From assembly GCF_016859285.1 (NCBI RefSeq), contig NC_053415.1, positions 23,503,501 through 23,567,500 of the forward strand: a stretch of DNA of 64,000 bases, given 5' to 3'. The notes under the pieces were generated by a model. It worked only from the letters and a program-made list of their open reading frames with translations. It was not told where the DNA came from and did not search any database. A program made the position numbers and the translations under genes. Each line of letters starts with the position of its first letter. Position 1 is the first letter of the stretch. Below are positions 34,901 through 48,076 of this stretch, piece after piece. The DNA is from Xiphias gladius (lineage: Eukaryota; Chordata; Actinopteri; Istiophoriformes; Xiphiidae).

Positions 34901-37900
34901 CCAGGGAATACATTTCGTAGGGCTGTTACAATCAATTATTTTCAATATCAATTAAGATGCCCGCTCTTTTCTGGTAAAAATCAATGAGTTATTTGGTCTG
35001 TGTGTCTGAAATTGCTTTTTTGTTTCGTAGGATCAACAGTACAACACTCAAGACAGTGACAACGAATGGTTGACATTTTTTGTTTCTGTCGATCGCCTGA
35101 TTGGTTGATTAATTTTTTTCAGCTGCAAAATTTTGATTAAAAAAAAAAGAAAACGAAAATCAATGTAAATCAAATGTACCAAGCGGTTTCTTTGATAATG
35201 TGCAACCTGGCTAAAACTGTGTCAACCATGTTATTATCCCGGGCGATAGTACCCGTCCCCAAAAAGTGAAAATGAAATGAAATGTGGCGTTAGAGATTTG
35301 GTACGTACAGCCTGAGCCTCTGCTCCGTTCCCAGGTCCTCGGTCCTCAGCGTCACTTCCACCTCGGCGCTTTTACCCAGGGGAGAAACCTCCAGCTTCAG
35401 CAGGATGTGATGAACTGAGCAGACGAACAACAACACAGAGAGGAAACATGTGTTCTGTACCTTCCCACCATCTAACTCACAAGGTGTATGTAAAAACTCA
35501 ACTTTTGATCGTTGGCATGACGGTGGGGCACAATCAGAAATACACTAACAAAGTAACCAGCTGTCCTGAGACATGAATATTCCCACTAAAGTGAGTCTGG
35601 TCTCATTAATCGGTTTGACCAGGGGAAGTGAAGACCAGTCCCTGCCATCCGGGGAGGGGCTCCTGAAGCGCGGCAAAGACCAGAAGGGGAGGCTTGAGAC
35701 CCTGACGGCCAGACTTCAGTGTGAGCCTATAGTAGAGACTGATTACCAGCAACACTGGCTCAGCTTAGGCCAGCACAAGAAGTACACCAACACACTACCC
35801 ACACATTTCAGGTAACGTCACGCAAATCAGCATTTTCCCTGTGAGTGGAGAGAGATGACCTATCTGTAAACAAGAACCCAGGTCCAGGGAACCCCCAACA
35901 GCAGACTATTGAAAAGCAGCTGAGTCTTGTTTTCTCTCCGGTCGGTCGGTCCAGACTGAAATGTCTCAACAACTACTGGATGCATTGCCACGAAATTTGG
36001 TACAGACATTCCTTTTCTACTTTAAAAGACAAGCTGCTTTACACTTTGCCTCTCATTCACCCATTCACACACACACGATGGAGTTTGCCATGCAAGGTGC
36101 CGGCCTGCCCATCGGGAGCAATTCAGGCTTCAGTGTTCTGCTCAAGGACACTTTGGCATGTGGACAGGAGCAGCCGGGGCTCAAACCGCTAACCCCTGCA
36201 ATTATACCTGCTCTAACTGCTGCGCCACAGCCACCCTGAGCTCAGAGAAACATGGTCGCTGGATTACCATTTATTTGGTACAGACATTCATACTCCCTAC
36301 GGTAAATACACACTGTGATATTAAAACTGTAATGTAAACAGTAATATAAAATTTAATTTGTCCCGAACTTTGGTTTATGACCAAATACCCTGCAAAACTG
36401 ATGACATACCCATCAGCCTCAGTCTAAGTCACCGGGGAAACCACTTTTTTGTGTCATAAAACAGTTTCTCTCTCTCACACACACGCGCACACGAACACAC
36501 ACACACACACTCACCACAAAAAGGTGGCGAAGAAGTCGTGAGAAGGAATAGCTTCTGCTCTTTGGGAATGGGAGATATGGCTATCCCACTGTTTCCTGAT
36601 AAACCTGAAACACACACACACACACACACACACCAAGTGAGTGAGGGTCACACTGTAGGCCTCCCGTACGAATGTCACAAATCAAAGGGACCCGCTGCAC
36701 ATGAACTGTGTGAGTGTATCACTGTGTGTGTTGGCCTATCAGGGGTCGAGATGATAAGAGGCGGCCAAAAGCTGCGGTGTGACGAGACCAGAGCTGCTGC
36801 ATGAGTGCGGCCTGACGCCGTATCTACTGGTGATACTGAGACTCAACAGAGAATGAAACAGGCCACCCAGTCTAATGTTTTATTCTTTTATGGGTTGATG
36901 TTTGTCATCCTGGTCTGTCCCTCCGCACCCTGGAGGAGGTCTCTCTATCGACGCCACTGTGCTTTATCTAGCTCCTGCGTCTTTCGTCTGTGATTGTAAA
37001 GGAGGCATCAGTTATAGAAGGGACCGACTCAGTCCCTCCACCTTTTAAAAGACATAAATACTCACTAACTTTATCAAAGCTAAGATGGTGGCGTCACTAT
37101 TACTACGCTACGATCACAGCCATGTCTGTTAATGTCAGCATCACAGCTACAGCTACTGTCACCGCTGCTGCGAGTGAAAAGCATACTGATAGTAGCCGCA
37201 ACTTCAGGCTTTCCAAAGAAAAAAAAAAATTCAGCTGGAAACTGTTTATTTTTGTGATCAGAATAAAAGAGACTCTTCAGATCTCTGTTTAAAAGCAGAT
37301 TTAAAAGACTGGTAAATGGAAGCCCGAAATATTTTTTTGAATCTATCATTCTACATATAGTTTCCTCCTTTGTCTCTACTTTTCGCTTCTGTGTAAGAAA
37401 AATGTGTAAAACACACTTATGCTAACTATTTTTCAACTTCCAGGAGACTAGAGACAGTTTCAGATCATTGCCCTTTTATATTTTTTAATGAACATACATT
37501 GTAATATATAAAAAAAGACTTTAAAATATGACTGAAAGTTCTGTAAAAGCTAGAAAGTAAGTGGACATTGACTCCCAAAAATATAATCCAATCAAACTGA
37601 GAATGAATTATTCATTCATGTATTTATTTTTAACCCTTGTATTTATCCTGTTTTGAACGTGTCAAAGACACAAAACATGACCAAAAAATAAAGAAACAAG
37701 AACAACCAAAAAACAGGCTAAGTACATTTGACCATGTATACACACACATGCTATACGTGTGTGTGTATACATGCAGATGACGTGAACAACCTGTGCACTT
37801 CTGAAATGCAGGTAATACTAAATAAATACTAATAACAATGCATAAAACAAGGACTTAATGTTTGCAGCAATTCATTAAAGTAGTATTGGTGTATTATTAC

Positions 37901-40900
37901 CTATAGCTGGACATGTCCCCCTGAAGACATCACAGTCCACACAGTGTCCCTTCAGGAAGTCTTCATAGCTGGAGCATGGAATCCCCTTTAACAGGCAGGA
38001 GCCATTCAACGTGCTCATGTAGACATGCAGAGCCCTCATGTGGTCACATATCACATAACCATACACTGGAAAGTAGACGAAAACTGACAACACACACAAA
38101 ACCACTAGGCACTAGGCAGCCGGGTGTCCGGAGACTACCATTTCCCAAATTATACTTATTTAGAAAAAAAAAAAAAATCTGTCCAGATGTGAGAAATTGT
38201 GTTAAATCAATTCGTGTACAATTTGCATCTTATTCATAACTTCTTGATGAAACAGCAAGTAGCCTGGGCTATGCTTTAAAAAACACAACAAACGCAGCCG
38301 CTCTCTCAGCTGTTAGCTCACACTTTTTGCAGTACTACTTTTAGTGAGCGCTGGACTTACTTGAGGCAAACCTGGAGCGGGCACATCCAGTCTGGTCCTT
38401 CCCTCCGTTCAGGAAGAAGTCCACATGACCCACGGGGATGGAGATGCCAAAATCTGACGCAGAAGAAAACCTCATTGATACTGTCAACATTTTGCCGCTG
38501 CAGTGCTGCTCTTTACTTCTTGCTGTTCTCAACTCTTTTTCGGCTTCTGAAGGGGGGCATGCCAGAAAAAGTTTGAGAACCACTGCTGTAACGGCAAAAC
38601 CAGCGAGTGTATTCAAATCGTGTGTTTTATCGCTTATGAACTCAACTTTTCATTATAAAGAGGAAGCTTGTGTTATTCTTTCTTTCCTTTCGTTTAACAT
38701 CTCTCTGTCGACACCTTGCGTAATTTGTGCCAGGAGTGTGTTTTTATCTTTTTGTCATACATGACTACCTGTAACTACCTGTAACCACTGGTAATCACTT
38801 TCGGAGGCAACTGAAATACACATTTTGTGTATGGAGATCCTGTACTTCAGTAAAAGTGCTAATACCGCACTGTAAACATACTCTGTGCCAAGAAAAAGTC
38901 CTGCACTGAAAATGTTAATTCGGTAAAAGTGTGTAAGTAATAATCATGAAAATGTTGAGCACAAAAGTGCTCCGTGCAGAAAAATGTCCTCTGAGTGTTA
39001 TACTTTTATATATTATACCATTAAATTTTTTTTACTCATACATTAATGTAAGCGCAGGATTTTTACTGTTGCAGTTGGTTGAGATGGAGCTAATTTTTTA
39101 AATTTAACTGTTTTGTATTTACAACGATTAATCTGCTGATTATTTTTTATAATAATTATTATTTAAAATGATTAAAAGCAAAAACCGCCGGACCCGTGAA
39201 ATGTCTGGCGTTTTTTTGCATGACAAACTGTAGCCCTGGTGATCTGTCGACCTTCCCCGCACGGAGGTAAAAATATACTTTTCGAGGGCCTCCGGTGTCG
39301 ACAACGGCGGCGGTACACAGTGTGCAACCGCAGCCTCTGGCGGCGTGCTGGTAGTGAAAAGAGGTGAGCACATTAGGGCTTTATGGCGAGTTAAAGCTGT
39401 CTCACAGTCGGAGTCTGTGTGGATGGCTTCGACAAACTGGGCGTCAGATGGGTCCAGCCGGTCATAGGTGTCAGCTCCTTTAAACATGGGTCCAGCAGGG
39501 TCGAGGCCTGGACGACGAGGACAGGGAAATAATCAGTTTAGGGAATAAAAGGATTGCATGGAATACACCGTAACGCAGGGAAAAGGATAATTCAGGGGGA
39601 TTATTTTGGCCTCAGCGCTGCTGGCAGTTGAGAATCTTATTGAAATGAAGCTTACTTTGTGTTTTCTATTCTGGAAAACTTGAATTGTGGCATCAAAGTA
39701 GACGGCGGCGTGTTGCAGCTCAGTGCTTTTACGTTTCAATACAAAGTCAAGGCAATTTTTTTTCCCGTAACGTGGGACCTTCGGCAGCGTTTTTATTTCA
39801 GGGGCCTTGTTTTCGATTCGGGCTGCGCGGCCACAGGTTGAACCCTGAATGAAGCCTCTGCAGATTAAGCACTATTTGCCGATGCACCACAACTACTGGG
39901 GCAGACAGTGTGCAGCAGAGAACAGCGCTTCGTGAGAGTAAAAGCTGCTGTTTTCAAGAAAAACCAACAACAGTTGAGATGCATTGCAGCTGCAAGGGAA
40001 AGGAAAGAGTAAAAAAATCTAGAGAAGTTGGAAATGCAGTAAATGAGTAAATGATGTGTTTGGTTGGACTCGGTCTTTGCATAGATTCTATCGGATTCAG
40101 TCAGAAAACCAAAGGAATCCAAAGAGCAAAAATCAAATTCACGTGGGTTCAAAAAACCCCAACGAAACAATGGCCTCATTGTTGCTATATAAACTGTATG
40201 TGCATATAAACATTTTTTTTTTTTTACATAGAAGTCTTGCTAGATGTGAAACTGATAACTTAGCTGAAACCGTTTCACTTTTGCTGTCATTTCCTCTTCA
40301 TATGCCGAATCATCATGACAGAGAATGCAGTGGCAAAACAAACAGAAATGCACTCGACTTTTTGTTTGTTTGTTTTTTTACAACTCAGAAGCTCCTGAAC
40401 CTTCTGGTATTGAAAAAAGGGTTTTGCTGACCTCAACTAGCAACCAGAAGGAATCTCTAGTAGCAAGTCAGCATCCGTGGCTCCCCCTGAACTGCACGTT
40501 TAAACTTACACCAGTCTTCAGACTGGGACCAAAAGACCCGACAGAAACAAGTGAACAGTGGTGTATTGTTTCGGCTGGTGTGCCCCCCGGGGGACGAGGA
40601 GAGCGAGCCTCTCCGCACGGCTTCAGCGAGGCTCTCATCAAAGTGCCTCTGTCCTCTTAAAAAAGCCCCGCTAATCTTCAAGGGTCGCACTGACACACAT
40701 CCACAGGCGAGAGGCTCTGCGGGAGACTTCTGAGCTGTGGAGACCCTGGTCAAGGTCCGGCCTGTTGTTGTTGTTGTTCTCACTATTTCTCCAGACGTAG
40801 CAGCCGAATGACGATAGCTTATATTATAACAACAATATTTTACAGGTTCTGCCTCATGGATTTATTATTTATAGTAGGATGCTTCCTTATATCGAAGTGG

Positions 40901-43900
40901 GGCACAGTTGTACCCGGACTGAGATCTGCTCACCAAACCTTCGATTATGGCACCAGCAGAAGGAAAAATCTGCAGTCAGATGAAAGTGCTGTGTTTCCGA
41001 AGCAACTTTAAATTGCGAGAAATGATCGGAAAAGACTGCGCTCAAACGTCCCACGGACGTGATCCTGACCCACCTGTGATTCTTCCTATCTTCCCCTCAA
41101 AGAGAGTCCCCACAAAACCAGCCACGTGCGCCCCGAGGCTGATCCCGATGAAGTGGAAGGACTCCAGTTTGCATCCGTGTTTCTGTTGGGGCGAGACAGC
41201 CACAGTGTTAGCGGTGTTTATTTTCACCTCAGACCCTTTCTGTGGAACTGTGTGTTGACTGTGAGTTAAGCTGAGTCTTTGTTTGTCTGTCTGTTGCTTT
41301 CTATCAGCAACACCAGTAGTGGTGGTAGAGGCATGGCTGGTCAACCTGCTGGGAGGAAAGTACAGCTGCACGGTATGAATGTGCCCGTGTTGACGCCCCG
41401 CTCTTCTCATCCTCCGCAGATTAGAGTACACAAATACAGTATCTGTCCATGCTTTTTGGCCTAGTGTTTTGTTTTAACTTAAAGAAACACACAGTTACTT
41501 GGGAATATGCATCTTTTTTTAAACACAACTTACACAAACAGAAAATGGACTTGGAGCGTCGGGAGCACTTCACGTCCTGGGCCTTGGGGCCGGTGCCCGC
41601 TTTGGTTGGAAGTAGCTGTGGTAGCTTACGGTAACATTCACAGTTGCGGTAGAAGAAGAAGAAGCAATACCAGACTAGTGTATCGCGATGTTGTCAGGAA
41701 GCCATTAAAATAGCATCGATTAATATCCAACTTACCCTGAAAACATCCCAGACAGCTTGACCTAATCATGGTGTTTGGCGTGGCAACCGTATTTCTCCGG
41801 TAATTTGAAGAAGATGTACCTGAGTTCTCCCATAACAAACGGCTTATGTGGAGTTTAAACTGTTGTTAAGGAAGTCAACCTTTATTCAAACTTTATATCT
41901 CAGTATTGTCATTACAAGGCGCTGTAAGCGGCAGCAGAAACAGGAGGAGTTCTACAAAATTGAATTACATCACGCAGGAGAACTCTGAGGATAGAAATAA
42001 ATGGCGACTATCGGGTAGCCCTCTCACCTGCAGCTGGTTGATGAGGACAGAGATCTGCAAGGCCACCTCCTTGTAATTCTCCACCACCAGGTTGTAGGCG
42101 AAGGAGGCGCCGTAGACCCAGTCCACCACCAGCACGTTCACATCCTGCGCCCTGAGCAGGGCCCCGGCCAGCTCCTTCACCCAGGACGGCTTGCTGCCCA
42201 GGGCTCTGCGAGGGTGCGGTGGGGGTGGTGCGGGGTCGGATCATGGACGGTTGAATGAAGGGAGTGGGACGTAGGACGGGGCAGGTGGAGCCGGAGGGAG
42301 GAATCGGGGGAAAAGAATTTGTTGGTGCTTTTTTTTTTTTTGCTTTTCTTCAATGAAAAACAAAACCAACCAACAAACAAAGTCAACAACAAAACAGAGC
42401 TGGTGCCCCTCAGATCTAAATGCTCTCAGGTTGTTGGGGCCCTCAAGATGCCCATAAAGGAGCTGTGTTAACGCAGCTGTTGAACAAAAAAAACCCAGAT
42501 TGGGAATCAGATTGCTGGATGTTTTCTGGTGTTTAATCTCTCAACTGCATGTTGTTCTTGACCTTCATCTGTGCCTGACATGAGAATGGATGTGCACACA
42601 ACTGAAAAGGTTCTTTACTCTCAGTTTGTAATGTTTCTCCTGACCTTAAATCAAATTTTTAAAATTTCTGAAACTGAAACATTACCTGTCTCTTGTATAT
42701 ATTCTTTATTCTATCTTTGGTGTCAAATAAGGGCATTTATTTTGCTTCATTTTTTTGATTACCGTTTATCTGTATTTTGGGGAGTATCAGCGTTTTGTTT
42801 TTTTTATGTTCTTTAGAGAATACTCTGTAGAAGACATACTCAGAGACCTTGGCTCATGTGACTGAACTTACTGTTTGTTTATACACAGTATTGTCTCATC
42901 TGCGAGTGATTAAGCCATTTGCCCTGCTGAGGACCTGTTGTCTACAGTATGTCGTCCAAAAAGCCACAGATTGCGTGGACAATAGGCTTAGATTGTTTGT
43001 TTTGGGGGTTTTTTCTGGATGATTTCTCATTTTGTGGGGCTTTCCAAAGATTGACTCACAGTCCACTTTTTGTGAGTTTAGTTTCGAGCTTGGGTTTAGG
43101 AACGGATGGTTTAAGGGCCCTGAAAAACAGAGTTTTAACATTAAATATTTATGATGTATAGAACAGTCACGTCAAACTGTCAAGAGAAATAACTTAAACT
43201 GTTGTAACTCTGGCAGAAAGTTAATGCTGAAGTTTTCTTCCGATTTTGGCAGTTTATCCTCCGATATCGTTACAACTCCCTGTAACTTAAGGGAAACTTA
43301 AGTTGCAACACTGAGCAACTGATTCTCCCTTTCAGATTTGTGAAACCTTTTATTTTATTCATGAAAGCAAAAAAAAAAAAGAGGAAGTTTCCCTGCGTGT
43401 TCTCCATCTAGTCCACATCCGACCAGGTCTAGATCAAAAACCACTATACCTGGATTTGTCAGATCTGGACAGGGTTAACCCACAGAAGCTAAAGACCATT
43501 TAAAAAAACAGTTTCAGATCTGTGAAACCTTTATTGTATTTGTGAAAAAAAAAGATAAAAGGGGGATTTTGCTGTTTTTTTCCCAGACCACATCAGACCA
43601 GGTTTAAATCCAAAACCAGTATAGTTAAGACTTGTCAAACCTGGACATGATCAACAAGCAGACTCTAGTAACTGTTTAAAACACAGTCTTAGATTTTTAT
43701 CTATCTGTGACAACACTGTACAAAGGCCGAATTCACTGCTGTGAATCGCTCGTTTTTACAATGAAAATCTGTGTTATTGTGTTTTCACAAATAGAATAAA
43801 CCCGAAACTGTGTTTTAAACAAACTTTCCACAACCCCCCTTTTAATATAGTCTGGATTTGACAGGTCTAGGTTTGATCTAGGTCTGATCCAATGTGGTCG

Positions 43901-45389
43901 TCATGAAAAGAATAAAGGTTTCACAAATCTGAAACTCTCTGTTATTCTAGTCCAGATTGGACAAGTCTAGGTATAGCGGTTTTTGATCTAGATCAGGTCC
44001 GATGTGGTCTAGACGTGGAAAAGGCAGCGAAATCCCCCGTTTGATTGAAGAAAAGGGGTTTTCGGGGCCTTGGAGACTCTCCTCACCTGTATCCGTGGAC
44101 GATGACTTTGGTCGGGCGGGAAGCGTTGAAGTAGGAGGGCTGCTTGGCGAGAGACTCCTGGTTGAAGGTTTGTGCACAGTCCACGTTTCCCCTCGTCAGC
44201 AGCAGGTACTGGACCTGCAGCTTGAGTCTCTGCTGCCGGTAGCCCCGCCATGTAGTGTTGTTGATGTCCGCGCACTCATCGTCCCCCTGCCTTTCCTCTA
44301 CACCTGGTGGATCAGAGGGAACTATTTCACCGGGTCTGAATGATCCGAATCATTAAACGCCTTCTCACACGATGAGATCAAACAATTAAACATAAAGGAA
44401 AAGCTCATGTGTTGTTCGTTTGACACCATGGTGACGATAATGATGATGGCACAACAAAATGTTACGTAAAGGAATAATCCCCAAAACCCTTTTTTAATCT
44501 TTAAATAACAGTGTCAAATTTATACACGCCAACAGTTCATGTACTTAGTTACTTTACACTAATGCGCTTAGTGTAAAGTAACTAGTTAAAACTAGCTCCA
44601 CCCCAACTAGCTGCAACAGTAACATGGTGTTTACGCATTGATGCATCAGTATCAACAGTCTAATAATGTCATATATAAACTATATTGGTCACAGGGGACA
44701 TTTTCCTACGCAGCCAGTACTTTTACTGCTGATACTTCATGTACATTTACCTGATAATACTTCTGTACTTTTCACTTAGGTTGGCTTTTGATTGCAGGGT
44801 TTTTACTCGTAATGGAGTATTTTTAGATTAACGTCCTGGTGCTCTTACCGAAGTAAACGATCCGAGTACTTCTTCCAAGAATTGTCCTTGATGATACTGA
44901 TATTTACGTATTTCTACAAACGCAGTTACTAGGTTGTCATTAAAGTTTATGTGAAACAAATTTGGAAGACAAGGAGAATATTATGTCTTCATTACAGAAA
45001 AAAAAGGGACCTACTTCAGATGACAAAGTCCTTATTACGCACTAATTTTCACTGAAACTCTAAAAGTCATCCCTTTGTGCTGTCGAAATCATGTCAGATT
45101 TCCAAATGTGTTATTTTCTATTATGGCAATGAACTGACAACTGAATTATGCCATAATACTGTATTACAGTAAGTAGTCATGCTGTGTTAAGTATTATTAG
45201 TAGTTTTACAGAGGTTCACGACAAAGCCCTGTCTGTTCCACTCGGGCATCTCTGAGTGCATGTTTTAAACTATTGCATGGAAAAGACCCAAAAAAAAGGG
45301 ATGCGGAGGAAGAAACATCCTTCACGAGCAGGCCACTTACCCGCCACCGGCGATGTGATGCAGACCATCAAAACACAAAGGAGGATCAT
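31966..45389 (-). CDS. pla1a: PLA1A, secreted phosphatidylserine-specific phospholipase A1
   Basis: Eleven coding exons in transcript order: 45389-45341, 44303-44087, 42205-42028, 41182-41074, 39507-39406, 38453-38361, 38065-37901, 36604-36515, 35414-35309, 33997-33842, 32056-31966. All phases close, giving 451 aa (human 456). It is a pancreatic-lipase-family enzyme that removes the sn-1 acyl chain of phosphatidylserine outside the cell, making lysophosphatidylserine. Seen: signal peptide (residues 1-16, hydrophobic [10 protein letters not shown]), nucleophile Ser163 in GISLG, Asp187 in GLDPAGP and His258 in CDHMR, matching human S166/D190/H260. A short lid of 13 residues between Cys242 and Cys256 is typical of the phospholipase A1 branch rather than triglyceride lipases. 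The C-terminal PLAT-like part is present and ends VQVCDFF. Convergent with popdc2; followed upstream by hsd3b in the same orientation. Confidence 0.95.
32170..32400. repeat. SINE-like repeat in pla1a intron 10
   Basis: GACAGGAAGCACGGTC, then CAGGGTCAGAATCAAACCAG and GGCCTACTGGGATGCCC. This order resembles a fish repeat with a tRNA-like B box on the minus strand. T-rich DNA precedes it. The rest of the intron to 33841 shows nothing recognised. Confidence 0.35.
35950..36240. repeat. Fish interspersed repeat in pla1a intron 8
   Basis: The left part (CAACAACTACTGGATGCATT, then TTTGGTACAGACATTC) is a common fish repeat, and the second phrase recurs at 36277. The right part (GGGGCTCAAACCGCTAACCC, then GCTGCGCCACAGCC) resembles a tRNA-like head on the minus strand and is related to the repeat at 57623. 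Confidence 0.5.
37733..37773. repeat. Perfect 16-bp inverted repeat in pla1a intron 7
   Basis: CATGTATACACACACA is followed after 9 bases by its exact reverse complement. It is AC/GT-rich and can form a hairpin or cruciform. Confidence 0.9.
43333..44060. repeat. Four-unit fold-back repeat in pla1a intron 2
   Basis: A unit of about 175 bases, starting TTTCAGATYTGTGAAACCTTT and containing GACCAGGTCTAGATCAAAAA, occurs twice head-to-tail (about 43333-43510 and 43511-43690). After a spacer it occurs twice inverted (about 43800-43930 and 43931-44055). The inner core of the first unit and the inverse of the last differ at only a few positions. The right edge lies about 30 bases from the exon 2 donor. 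Confidence 0.8.
44390..44900. repeat. hAT-like MITE fragments with perfect hairpin, pla1a intron 1
   Basis: GTACTTAGTTACTTTACACT, and later GATACTTCATGTACATTTAC and CGAGTACTTCTTCCAAGAAT, belong to the CAGTGGTGG family seen at 25878. At 44546-44584 TAGTTACTTTACACTAA is followed after 5 bases by its exact inverse. The rest of intron 1 up to 45340 shows nothing recognised. Confidence 0.55.
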
Positions 45390-45939
45390 CTTGTGCTCCC
45401 TAGGAATTTTTCAGCAGTAGCAGAGAGGGGATTGGGGAGAGTAGCTGCCTGGGAGCTTTAGTTAGCGCTCAACTGTGCTCAGCTGTTCGCCTTAGCCCCA
45501 GATTGGTGGATGGAGATCAGCTTTTGGCTTTGGGAAAATCCCAGCTCTGTGCAGTGCTGTAACTCTGGAGCGAACACTCAGCCTTTAACTGGCAAAGAGC
45601 AGCCACGAAGCAAGGTCGGAAGCCTTATAAACCAGTTCAAATAAAACGTTTTCTAATAATCCAGGCAGAGTTTGCTGTGTTTTCTTTTCCCGGAAAGCTC
45701 CACTCCAAGCTCGACAGTATCCACAATAAACCTTCCCTTGTCCTTTTCACATTTGTCAGCGGGTGATTTTTTTTTTTCTTTCTTTTTTTTCCCCAGACTG
45801 GTCTTGTACTGGGCCGACAAGTGGTTGAAGCTCTTTGCCTTGCGGTGAATCTGTGACCTCATTGTTGTTCAATGGCTGTTTGTTTAACATGCTGGACTCT
45901 GGCCTGATCGTCCACTTGTTTGTGTGTGGATGAGCTTGA

Positions 45940-45979
<40 letters not shown>

Positions 45980-48076
45980 TTGTGTGTGGGTTTGTGAGAG
46001 AGCAAGAGAGTCAGAGAAAGTGAGGACGGGTCACCCCGTTGTGTCTGAGGAAAATCAATCATCAGCTGATCAATTGTTCCACTATTGATGCTCTTTTACA
46101 TAATCAGAGCTCTTTGTTAATATGCTGCGAATCCTCAGTGAAGCCTTCAATTTATTCCATTGCTTTCAGCAGTTAAATCAGTTCACTATCGGCTGTTTTC
46201 TTACTTAATTGTAAGCGGGGATCTTTAAATAGTTGTGTAGTCAGATACAGTAATGAGTACATCTCGCCTCTAGATGTGAGGTAGCAATTAAGCAAAAATG
46301 TGATCTTTCCCAAGGAAAATGGGTCAAGGATATTTCCTACAGTTGGCAGTGATTTTTTTTTTTGTCTCAGCGTTAATCACATGATGATTAAGAGTTTAAT
46401 TATATTCAAGACCTCAGACTCTCTACCAGCTACTGGAAGTTTACCGTTCCAAACGTCTGTTTTCCTCAAATCTCAAACAACAATTATGCAAGACAATCTT
46501 TCCTTTGGGGGCCAATAAGGTTAAGTTGGCGACTGCTGCATTTTATTTTATTGTGTTGTGGCTCAAAAGAAGTGTAGCACAGAAGAAAATGGCGCAAAAA
46601 TGTCTGGCAGGTTCCGGCTGACACGTCAGGAGACGGACCTTTTCTAAGTCTGCCTGTGCATCAACAGTTTACAGTGCAGTGAAATGAAATAGCAAACTTT
46701 GGTATGTCAATGTTGTGTCAGGAATCTAAATGTGACTTGGCAACATTACTACATCACTAGCTTGGTTAAAAACATGTTCCTGTGCGGGGAAGGTAGTGTT
46801 CTGCTTTCAGAGAGGATAAACGACTGCACGTAACTGGATTACAGCTAATTTGACGGCATATATAATTGATGTATGAAATTACTATGAGTTCATAATCATT
46901 AACAGAGCATGCATTAAGTGTTAACTGGTAGCATAAACTCAAAGCGACCAGATAATTTTTTTAATGCTGAGCAACAGAAATTCAGGGTACATCCTGCAAA
47001 AAGTGAGTCATGCATTAATTATGCATTACTTAAACATGTGTTTAGGTCCCTTATTATAAAGTCTTACCCATCAAAATATAGACAAAAATATACACTGAGA
47101 AATATTTTTAGTTTTCCCCATGAACTTTAATAGTGAAGGCTACATACCATTCACATACATTGCCATACAGTAAAGGAATCACAGGTGCTACTGAACATTC
47201 ATGAATCAAAGCTACAAGATCCAAATGTTTGTTTCGAAGCTTTTAGTGTGTTGTGAGTCCTGTCCTCCTCTCCCTCATGTGTTAATCAAGTTAAAGAGGC
47301 TGAGGTGATTATCTGCCAAGCCAAAAGTACTGCAGGAACGAAGAGCTCATGCAGCCGAGCCACAGTTAAACCCCCCCCATGGGCAGGTATCTTCGTTGAC
47401 TCCTAGTGGAAATATCACATGAACGGGAAAAAAACCTACAGTATGATAAACGTATTACACCAATCTGAAAGATGCTATAACAGCATGAAAATTCAAAGCG
47501 TACCGCCTTTAAGAAACTTTAATAGTGACGATCACCATGGTAATATGTATTATTACATGTAGTATAAACATACTTATTTTAAATTTGCTGTTTTTAGTGA
47601 AAAATCCAGTTTATCACAATTTTAATATAGTCGAACCCGTCTCTTAAAAATCACATTCATACACTGCGAAACGGTTTGCTCAGTTACATTGTGGTGGCAA
47701 CATAATCCCTCGCTCAGAGGCCACGTTTCTTTTTTTTTTGTTGTTTTAGAATGAAGCACTACATTTCTTAACAGCAGCAGAGTCACCAGGAGATGCTTAT
47801 GGTGGATGGCCGGTGTACAAAGTGCATGACTGTCACACCAGAGACCCGGTGTCTGCACCCAGACCCCTGTCTGTGGTTAGGTTTAGGCAACAAAAGCACC
47901 TTGGGTAAGTGTGGGGAAAGCTCGTGGTTTTGGTTATGTTTAAATAAACAGTCACTGGAAACTTTTTCTGCATTAAACCAGTCGTTTTCCTCGAAACGTA
48001 TTTGCTGTTGCAAATTGGTTGTATATAAATGTAATTTCAAGGTGACAGGGTTGATGTAGTGCTAACAACCTTTCGT
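45390..48076. other. Intergenic region between pla1a and hsd3b
   Basis: Contains the pla1a promoter side, a TG microsatellite at 45939-45976 and a fish repeat at about 47800-48050 (GTGGTTAGGTTTAGGCAACA, then CTCGTGGTTTTGGTTATG). A related piece is at about 9284-9330. No gene seen. Confidence 0.5.
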
